From Paractinoplanes maris (GTDB lineage Bacteria > Actinomycetota > Actinomycetes > Mycobacteriales > Micromonosporaceae), in assembly GCF_023544465.1 (NCBI RefSeq), contig NZ_JALPVL010000015.1:186001-250000 (forward strand): a stretch of DNA of 64,000 nucleotides, written 5' to 3'. Each line of letters begins with the position of its first letter. The first letter of the stretch is position 1. Below, piece by piece: positions 58,601 to 64,000 of the stretch. The position numbers were made by a program, and so were the translations under genes. The notes beneath the pieces were generated by a model that was given only the letters and a program-made list of their open reading frames with translations, made no database searches and was not told the DNA's origin.

Positions 58601-60043
58601 GTGCCCGTCCACTGTCTCCCCCTCGCCGATCGCACCCTCCCGTCCCTCCAGCACCGGCTGGCCGTGCCCGTCTACGACCGGGCCGCGCTCACGCCCGCCG
58701 TGGTGCACCTCGGAGTAGGCGGGTTCCACCGCGCACATCAGGCGGTGTACCTGGACGACCTGGCCCGGCTGGGCAACAGCGACTGGGGTGAGATCGGCGT
58801 CGGGCTGCGCTCGACCACCATGCGAGACGCCCTCGGCCCCCAGGACGGCCTGTTCACCGTGGTCGAGCGGGACGGTCGCGGCGACACCGGACGGGTCGTC
58901 GGGTCCATGGTCGGCTACCGGTATGCCCCGGACGATCCCGAGGCGGTGCTGCGCACGCTGGCCGACCGGCGAGTCCGGCTGATCACCCTCACGATCACCG
59001 GTGACGGTTACCGCCGGCCGGCCGGGCCGGCGAGCGCGGCGTGGTATCTGGTCGAGGCGTTGAGCCGGCGGCGGCAGGCCGGGCTGGCCGGATTCACCGT
59101 GCTCTCGTGCGACAACGTCGACGACAACGGTGCTGCCGCCCGCGCCATGGTGCTCGAGCTGGCCGCGGCCCGTGACCGGCGCCTGGCCCGCTGGATCGAC
59201 GCGCACGTCTCGTTCCCGGCCTCGATGGTCGACCGGATCACTCCGGGCAGCGACGACGCCGCCCGGGAGCTGGTGGCCGCCCGGTTCGGCGTGGCCGACC
59301 GGGCCCCGGTGGTCACCGAGCCGTTCCGGCAGTGGGTGGTCGAGGACGACTTCCCGTACGGGCGTCCGCCCCTGGAGCGGGTCGGCGTGCAGTTCGTGCC
59401 GGATGTGACCCCGTACAAGTTGATGAAGACCCGGCTGCTCAACGCCGGCCACAGCGCCTTGGGTTACCTCGGCTGCCTGACCGGCGACTACCGCACCAGC
59501 AGCGAGGCCATGGCCAATCCGGTCGTCGCCGACTACCTCGCCGTGCTGTTCAGCGAGGAGATCGCGCCGCTGTTGCCGGCCGTGCCCGGCGTCGATCTGG
59601 CCGGCTACCAGACAACCGTGCTGCGCCGCTTCGCCAACCCCGCGATCAGCGATCAGCTGGCCCGGCTGTGCGGGCGGGGTTCGACCAAGATGCCCGCCTA
59701 CCTGCTGCCCACGCTGGCCGAGGCTCGCCGGCAGGGCCGGTCCACGCCGCTGCTGGCCCTCGCCGTGGCTGCCTGGTTCTGTTATCTGCGCGGGTACGAC
59801 CTCAACGGCTCGCCGCTCGAGGTGCGTGACCGCCTGGCCGACGAGCTGCGGGCGCTGGCCCGCGCCGGCGGCACCGATCCCCGTCCGCTGCTGGCCCGCA
59901 GCGGTCTGTTCGGCGCGCTGGGCGACGACCCGGAGCTCGTCGCGGCGATCGGGTGCGCCCTGCACGACCTTGAGATGTACGGACCGGCCGCCACCGTCTG
60001 CGACTACCTGGCCACGATGCTGCTGTCGGAACCGGCCGTTTGA
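58601..60043 (+). CDS. Mannitol/fructuronate dehydrogenase-family enzyme
   Basis: 480 residues from GTG 58601. Rossmann N-domain begins VVHLGVGGFHRAHQAVYLDDL (family signature), C-domain contains VVEDDFPYGRPPLE, YKLMKTRLLNAGHSALGYLG (catalytic Lys in KxxxxNxxH) and KMPAYLLPTL. Polyol-specific long-chain dehydrogenase, NAD-dependent, oxidising mannitol, arabinitol or a related polyol to a ketose. Follows the sigma factor by 22 nt with AAGGG as ribosome site, so likely co-transcribed. Confidence 0.92.
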   Translation: MPVHCLPLADRTLPSLQHRLAVPVYDRAALTPAVVHLGVGGFHRAHQAVYLDDLARLGNSDWGEIGVGLRSTTMRDALGPQDGLFTVVERDGRGDTGRVVGSMVGYRYAPDDPEAVLRTLADRRVRLITLTITGDGYRRPAGPASAAWYLVEALSRRRQAGLAGFTVLSCDNVDDNGAAARAMVLELAAARDRRLARWIDAHVSFPASMVDRITPGSDDAARELVAARFGVADRAPVVTEPFRQWVVEDDFPYGRPPLERVGVQFVPDVTPYKLMKTRLLNAGHSALGYLGCLTGDYRTSSEAMANPVVADYLAVLFSEEIAPLLPAVPGVDLAGYQTTVLRRFANPAISDQLARLCGRGSTKMPAYLLPTLAEARRQGRSTPLLALAVAAWFCYLRGYDLNGSPLEVRDRLADELRALARAGGTDPRPLLARSGLFGALGDDPELVAAIGCALHDLEMYGPAATVCDYLATMLLSEPAV

Positions 60044-60070
60044 CCGGCCGGCCGGTGGGAAGGCGACGCC

Positions 60071-61387
60071 ATGACCACCGCATCGATTCTGGGGTCCACC
60101 ATGGACTCCGCGCCGGTCCGCCTCGTCGCGCCCGCCGATCCGGCGCCCGTCCGGCGCCGGACCCTGCTCGGCTACCTGCTCGTGCCGCGCCCCAAGGACC
60201 TCTTCAAGGCGCTGCTGATGCCCCTCACCTTCGGGCTGGCCGCCCTGGCGACCGGCGGGGTGGACCTGACGACGGTGCTTCGCGCCGCCGTCGTCCTGGC
60301 CGCGCTGGAGTTGCTGATCTATCCGGCCCGCTATCAGTGGAACGACATCCGGGGGTTCGCCGCCGACCAGCGTCATCCGGCTGAGGCCGCGCGCGGGCGC
60401 CTGCCCGGGCCGTTGGAGCGGGCCCGGCCCAACATCGCCGCCAGTGCCGCCGTCGCGGGGCTCCGGCTGCTGGTGGCCGCGGCCCTGCCGGTGCTGCTGC
60501 CGGGGCTGGGCCTGGGTCCGTTCATCGGGTGGATGGTGCTCGGCGTCTTCGGGGTGGCCGTGGCGTACGAGGCGCTGCGCGCGGCCGGCACGGGGCGTTC
60601 GGGCCAGGTGCCGGCGCCGGTCCGGCCGGCCATCGTGCTGTTGTGGATCATCGTGGGTGCCGGGTACGTCGTCCGGGGTCTGACCGGGCTGGCGCTGGTG
60701 ATCGACCTGCCGCGGGCGCCCGCGGTCGGGGTGGCGGCCGGCGTGACGCTGTGGGCGTACGGGGTGGCGTTCGTGACGAGCCGGTGGGCGATCGAGTCGA
60801 CGGCGCACGGGCGGCTGCGGGACGGCCGCCTGACCTGGTCCTGTGAAGCCGGGCAGGCTCGCGAGCACCTGCTGGCCCTGGTGCGCTGGGTCCCCGGGCG
60901 GGTGGACCCGCGGCACTTCGACGGCCCGGCCGACGGCTCGGTCACCGGGTGGCGCGCCCTGCGCGGCCGGACCGCGCTCACCGCCCCGTGGAACCTGGCC
61001 GCGGTCGTCGCCGGGGCGGGCGCCGCCCTCACCGGGCGCCTGCTGAGCGGACCGGTGTCCATGATGGAGGGCAGCGTCGTGGCGTTGACGGGCGGGCTCG
61101 CGACGCTGGCCACCGTTGCCGTCGCGCGCCACCGGGTGCCGATCGCGGCGGCCGGCGCCGCTGTCCTGGCTGTCATCCTCGGGTTCGAGCCGGTGGCCGC
61201 GGTTCTGCCCTGGGTGGTGGTGATGAGCGCCTGTCTGCGGTGCGTCAGCGGCTCGTTGAGCACCATGGGCGCCCTCGGCGACCGCCTGCGCTCGCGGGTC
61301 GGCGATGCCCTGTCCCCGCTGGTCCGGGCCGTGCTGGGCCGGGAGACCTGGGCCGCCCTGACCGGGGCGGAGCAGGTTCGTGGCTGA
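60071..61387 (+). CDS. UbiA-type prenyltransferase-like membrane protein
   Basis: 438 residues, about nine TM helices. NDIRGFAADQRHP (91-103) followed by a basic GRLP corresponds to the first Asp-rich motif (NDxxDxxxD) of UbiA-family aromatic prenyltransferases; the second Asp motif is not obvious, so activity is uncertain. Proteins of this sort occur in EboC-like and glycolipid clusters. Starts 28 nt after the polyol dehydrogenase and overlaps the IMPase-family gene by 8 nt, arguing for one pathway acting on polyols and polyprenyl carriers (inference). Confidence 0.65.
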   Translation: MTTASILGSTMDSAPVRLVAPADPAPVRRRTLLGYLLVPRPKDLFKALLMPLTFGLAALATGGVDLTTVLRAAVVLAALELLIYPARYQWNDIRGFAADQRHPAEAARGRLPGPLERARPNIAASAAVAGLRLLVAAALPVLLPGLGLGPFIGWMVLGVFGVAVAYEALRAAGTGRSGQVPAPVRPAIVLLWIIVGAGYVVRGLTGLALVIDLPRAPAVGVAAGVTLWAYGVAFVTSRWAIESTAHGRLRDGRLTWSCEAGQAREHLLALVRWVPGRVDPRHFDGPADGSVTGWRALRGRTALTAPWNLAAVVAGAGAALTGRLLSGPVSMMEGSVVALTGGLATLATVAVARHRVPIAAAGAAVLAVILGFEPVAAVLPWVVVMSACLRCVSGSLSTMGALGDRLRSRVGDALSPLVRAVLGRETWAALTGAEQVRG

Positions 61388-62192
61388 CCTCGAGGAGCTG
61401 CTCGGCGTCGCCCGCCGGGCCGCGCTGGCCGGCGCCCAGGTCGCCCTTGACTGGCGGTCGCGGGCGAGCCGCCTGCGCGTCGAGGAGAAGGCCGGCCCGG
61501 CCGACCTGGTGAGCCAGGCCGACCGGGACGCCGAGGAGGCGATCCGGGCCGTGCTGGCGGAATGCCGCCCGGACGACGGCGTGCTCGGCGAGGAGTCCGG
61601 CACCGCTCCGGGCCGGTCGGGGGTGCACTGGCTCGTCGATCCGATCGACGGCACCACCAGCTATCTGTACGACCGGGAGGACTGGTCGGTCAGCGTCGCC
61701 GCCTGTGCGACCTCGGGCCGCCGGTTGCTCGCCGGTGTGGTGGCCGAGCCGGTGCTGCACCGGATCACCGAGGCGTGCGACGGTGGCGGCACGCGCACCG
61801 ATCAGGCACCGGCCGGTGTCCGGAGGGAGCAGGACCTCTCCCGGGCACTGGTCGAGGTGAACCTGGGGCGTCCCGACCAGCGCCCGCGGGCGGCCGACAT
61901 GGTCGCCGTCCTGACGCCGCGGGTGCGGGACCTGCGGCGTGGCGGCAGTGCGGCGGCCGCGCTGGCCCGGGTGGCCGGGGGCCGCGCGGACGCGGCCTGG
62001 TTGCCCGGCCTGCAACCCTGGGACTTCGCGGCCGGCGTCCTGCTGGTGCGGGAGGCCGGGGGAGTGGTGGGCGACCTGGACGGCCGGTCGGACGGCACCT
62101 GGCCGCGCAGCGGGGACATCCTGGCCGCTCCCGAAGAACTCTTCGAGCCGCTGCGCGACCTGCTGTCGGCCGCCTATCGCACCACTACTTGA
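61380..62192 (+). CDS. Inositol monophosphatase-family phosphatase
   Basis: 270 residues from GTG 61380. Mg-dependent phosphatase motifs: GEES (70-73), WLVDPIDGTTSYLYD (84-98) with the metal-binding Asp pair, and PWDFAAGVLLVREAGGVVGD near the C-terminus. Hydrolyses inositol-1-phosphate or a related sugar/polyol phosphate; the family also includes CysQ and FBPase. Overlaps the UbiA-like gene by 8 nt and converges with the ABC permease over 8 nt. Confidence 0.88.
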   Translation: MADLEELLGVARRAALAGAQVALDWRSRASRLRVEEKAGPADLVSQADRDAEEAIRAVLAECRPDDGVLGEESGTAPGRSGVHWLVDPIDGTTSYLYDREDWSVSVAACATSGRRLLAGVVAEPVLHRITEACDGGGTRTDQAPAGVRREQDLSRALVEVNLGRPDQRPRAADMVAVLTPRVRDLRRGGSAAAALARVAGGRADAAWLPGLQPWDFAAGVLLVREAGGVVGDLDGRSDGTWPRSGDILAAPEELFEPLRDLLSAAYRTTT

Positions 62193-63090
62193 GCCCCGAC
62201 GACGACACGGACTGCGTGAAGTACCGCTGGAAGAACAGCAGGATCAGCAGCGGTACGAGCGCGGTCAGCACAGCCCCGGCGAAGATCGCGCCGAAGTCGA
62301 CCCCCTGCTGGCCCGCGAACTGGGCGATGGCCACGGGCGCGACCGTCATCTCGGGATCGGGCGCGATCAGCAGCGGCCACAGGTACGCCTGCCACTGGAA
62401 GACGAACAGGATCAGGCCGGCCCCGATCAGCGCGGGCCGCGACAGCGGCAGATAGATCCGCCAGAACACGCCCCACCACCCCAGACCCTCGACCCGCGCG
62501 GCCTCGGCCAGGTCGACCGGCACGCCGAGGAAGAAGCCGCGCAGCAGGAAGACCGCGAAACCGTTGCCGACGCCCGGCAGCACCAGGGCCAGGTACGTGT
62601 TCTCCAGGTGCGCGTCGCGAAAGATCGACATGAGCGGGATGGCGATCGCGTCGAACGGGATCAGGAACGACACCACCATCACCGCGAAGACGACGCCGCG
62701 CCCGGGGAAGTGGAGCACGGCCAGGGCGAACGCCGCGGTCGCGCAGATGGCCAGCCCGATCACCAGCGTGGCCACGGTGACAACGGTCGAGTTGAGCAGC
62801 GCCCGGCCGAACTCCGCGTCGAACAACCGGTCGAAGTTGCCGATCGTGAGCCCGCGCGGCAGCAGCGTCCAGAGCGACACCGGCGAGAGCGTCGCGAACG
62901 TCTCGCGTTGCGGCCGCAGCGCGCTGACCGCCGCCCACCACAGGGGCAGGACGAACAGCACCGCGATGACCGAACCCAGCACGACCATGCCCAGCCGGGG
63001 CCGTTGCCTCGGGCGGCCCGGTCCGGCCGGGGCCGGCACTGCTCCGGGGTTGCTGCCGGTCGGCGGCCGTCGTTGCGTCTGGGTGGACAC
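62185..63090 (-). CDS. Carbohydrate ABC transporter permease (MalG type)
   Basis: 301 residues from GTG 63090. Six TM helices with a Pro-rich cytoplasmic N-terminus. The EAA loop is DLAEAARVEGLGWWGVFWRIYLPLSRPAL, typical of CUT1 sugar importers. The stop of the upstream permease and this GTG are adjacent, so they are translated together. Pairs with the MalF-type gene to form a heterodimeric channel for an oligosaccharide or polyol; substrate is unknown. Confidence 0.9.
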   Translation of the reverse strand: MSTQTQRRPPTGSNPGAVPAPAGPGRPRQRPRLGMVVLGSVIAVLFVLPLWWAAVSALRPQRETFATLSPVSLWTLLPRGLTIGNFDRLFDAEFGRALLNSTVVTVATLVIGLAICATAAFALAVLHFPGRGVVFAVMVVSFLIPFDAIAIPLMSIFRDAHLENTYLALVLPGVGNGFAVFLLRGFFLGVPVDLAEAARVEGLGWWGVFWRIYLPLSRPALIGAGLILFVFQWQAYLWPLLIAPDPEMTVAPVAIAQFAGQQGVDFGAIFAGAVLTALVPLLILLFFQRYFTQSVSSSGLK

Positions 63091-63981
63091 TCAGTCACTT
63101 CCTTTCGACAGCAACCGGAACTGGACGAGCACGATGGCCAGGGCGATGACCGCGACGATCACGGTTCCGGCCGCCGCGGCGCCCGCGTCCGCCCGGACGT
63201 AGGCGCGTTCGAAGACGTTGTTCATGATCAGATCGGTCCGGCCGTTCGGCCCCCCGCCGGTCAGGATCTGCACCGGGGCGAAGACCAGCAGATTCGAGAT
63301 GGTGTCGGCCACCAGCACGAAAGCGAGCTGCCGGCGCAGCTGGGGGAGGGTGATGCCGCGGAACCGGGCCCACCGGCCGGCGCCGTCGAGCGACGCCGCC
63401 TCGTACAGGGTGGGGTCGATCTCCTTGAGACCGGCGATCAGGAACATCATCCAGTAGCCGACCCCGATCCACGAGACGACCACGATGATCGAGGCCAGTG
63501 CCTGTCCGGGCGAGGTCAGGAAGCCCTGCGGCGCGATGCCCAGCCGGGCCAGCACCCCGTTGAGCGGCCCGTCCGGCCGGAACGCGACGGCCCAGATGAC
63601 AGCCGACACGCTCTGCGGGATGGCGACGGGCAGGAACACCAGGGTCCGCATGAGGCCGGCGCCGCGGATCCGCTCGTTGAACAGGACGGCCAGCGCGAGC
63701 GCCACCGCGATCTGCAGCGGGTTGACGATGATCCCGAACAGCAGGGTGATCTTCAGCGAGTTGAGGAACGCCGGGTCGTCGAGCAGCGTGCGGTACTGCT
63801 CGACGCCCACCCAGTGCGTCGGCTCGACGCCCAGGGCCGTGCTGCGCAGGCTGTCCCACACCGCCTTGGCCGTGGGCCACAAACGCAGCAGCACGGCTGC
63901 CAGCAGGGCCGGCAGCAGAAAGGTCAGCGCGATCGGCAGGTCACCCAGCCGCCGGCTGGTCCTGGTGGGCACGGTGCTCAT
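63091..63981 (-). CDS. Carbohydrate ABC transporter permease (MalF type)
   Basis: 296 residues. Six TM helices; LYEAASLDGAGRWARFRGITLPQLRRQ is the EAA loop of CUT1 permeases, and PVAIPQSVSAVIWAVAF the conserved helix 3 region. No large P2 loop, as usual in actinobacterial MalF types. Its ATG overlaps the stop of the preceding binding-protein gene (ATGA), and it is followed directly by the MalG-type gene. Confidence 0.92.
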   Translation of the reverse strand: MSTVPTRTSRRLGDLPIALTFLLPALLAAVLLRLWPTAKAVWDSLRSTALGVEPTHWVGVEQYRTLLDDPAFLNSLKITLLFGIIVNPLQIAVALALAVLFNERIRGAGLMRTLVFLPVAIPQSVSAVIWAVAFRPDGPLNGVLARLGIAPQGFLTSPGQALASIIVVVSWIGVGYWMMFLIAGLKEIDPTLYEAASLDGAGRWARFRGITLPQLRRQLAFVLVADTISNLLVFAPVQILTGGGPNGRTDLIMNNVFERAYVRADAGAAAAGTVIVAVIALAIVLVQFRLLSKGSD

Positions 63982-64000
63982 TTGGTGCGGTACTTGGCCA
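63978..64000 (-). CDS. C-terminal end of upstream gene (probably sugar-binding protein)
   Basis: Only the last seven codons are in the window, reading AKYRTK before a TGA that overlaps the permease ATG. In CUT1 operons the gene here is usually the extracellular solute-binding lipoprotein; that identity is inferred from position, not sequence. Confidence 0.4.

Noticed and set aside
58538..61657. Very long minus-strand open frame (over 1,000 codons) opposite the sigma, polyol dehydrogenase and UbiA genes
   Set aside because: Its composition is Arg/Gly/Pro/His-rich without any domain, and the plus-strand genes under it have clear families; a codon-position shadow of high-GC genes.

Overview
The window is a very GC-rich stretch of an actinobacterial chromosome. 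Gene order (rpe / FMN-riboswitch-rib genes / hisE-hisG / infC-rpmI-rplT / TrmH-type methylase / pheST / argCJBDFRGH), many GTG starts and dense ATGA/GTGA stop-start overlaps point to the Micromonosporaceae, probably Actinoplanes or a close relative. The family is fairly secure; the genus is inference from gene style. No rRNA, tRNA, transposase, phage gene or CRISPR array was seen.

Layout. 1-5,042: end of rpe, a response regulator with a GGDEF-like domain, then an FMN riboswitch and ribD-ribE-ribBA-ribH. 5,043-8,536 (minus): two tandem paralogous secreted proteins, the upstream one frameshifted, and a polar amino-acid ABC transporter. 8,605-11,846: hisE-hisG-PH-domain protein, then a structured leader and infC (apparent ATC start)-rpmI-rplT. 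12,080-17,567: TrmH-type methylase, zinc alcohol dehydrogenase, a possible pheST leader peptide, pheS-pheT. 17,617-25,392: accessory block with a DnaJ-like-cysteine small membrane protein and a three-gene unit: a two-TM VirD4/TraM-recognition-like protein with no intact Walker A, an intact HerA/VirB4-like ATPase, and, after an array of eight 26-bp tandem repeats, a repetitive protein whose unknown C-terminal domain holds an HExxH motif. 25,394-46,443: mixed accessory genes, including a SAM-hydrolase-like protein, SDR, acyltransferase, TAT-exported M28 peptidase, a Phd-VapC pair with an internally deleted toxin, a large LuxR-type regulator with two alpha/beta hydrolases, an ABC/FtsX exporter, a protein with three RHIM/BASS-like amyloid-type motifs, SanA-like protein, GH3 glucosidase and a Crp regulator. 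46,524-54,950: complete arginine operon argCJBDFRGH with promoter, ARG-like box and terminator. 54,998-64,000: HAD hydrolase, a second tandem-repeat array (five 19-bp units), GAF and GAF-ANTAR sensors divergent from a SigB/SigF-type sigma factor fused to a STAS domain, a polyol dehydrogenase-UbiA-IMPase run, and two permeases of a sugar ABC importer.

How the genes work together. The rib, his, phe and arg blocks are housekeeping units with visible RNA or operator control: FMN riboswitch, possible Phe leader, ARG box with argR inside its own operon. The most interesting accessory signals are (i) the triple RHIM-like-motif protein at 40,325-41,647, (ii) the degenerate VirD4-like / HerA pair with its repeat-rich, HExxH-bearing neighbour at 18,194-25,392, with a clear inverted-repeat operator candidate upstream, and (iii) two related tandem-repeat arrays that start exactly at gene stop codons (23,035 and 55,730).

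All functional assignments come from reading motifs and from knowledge of the families; no database search was run.
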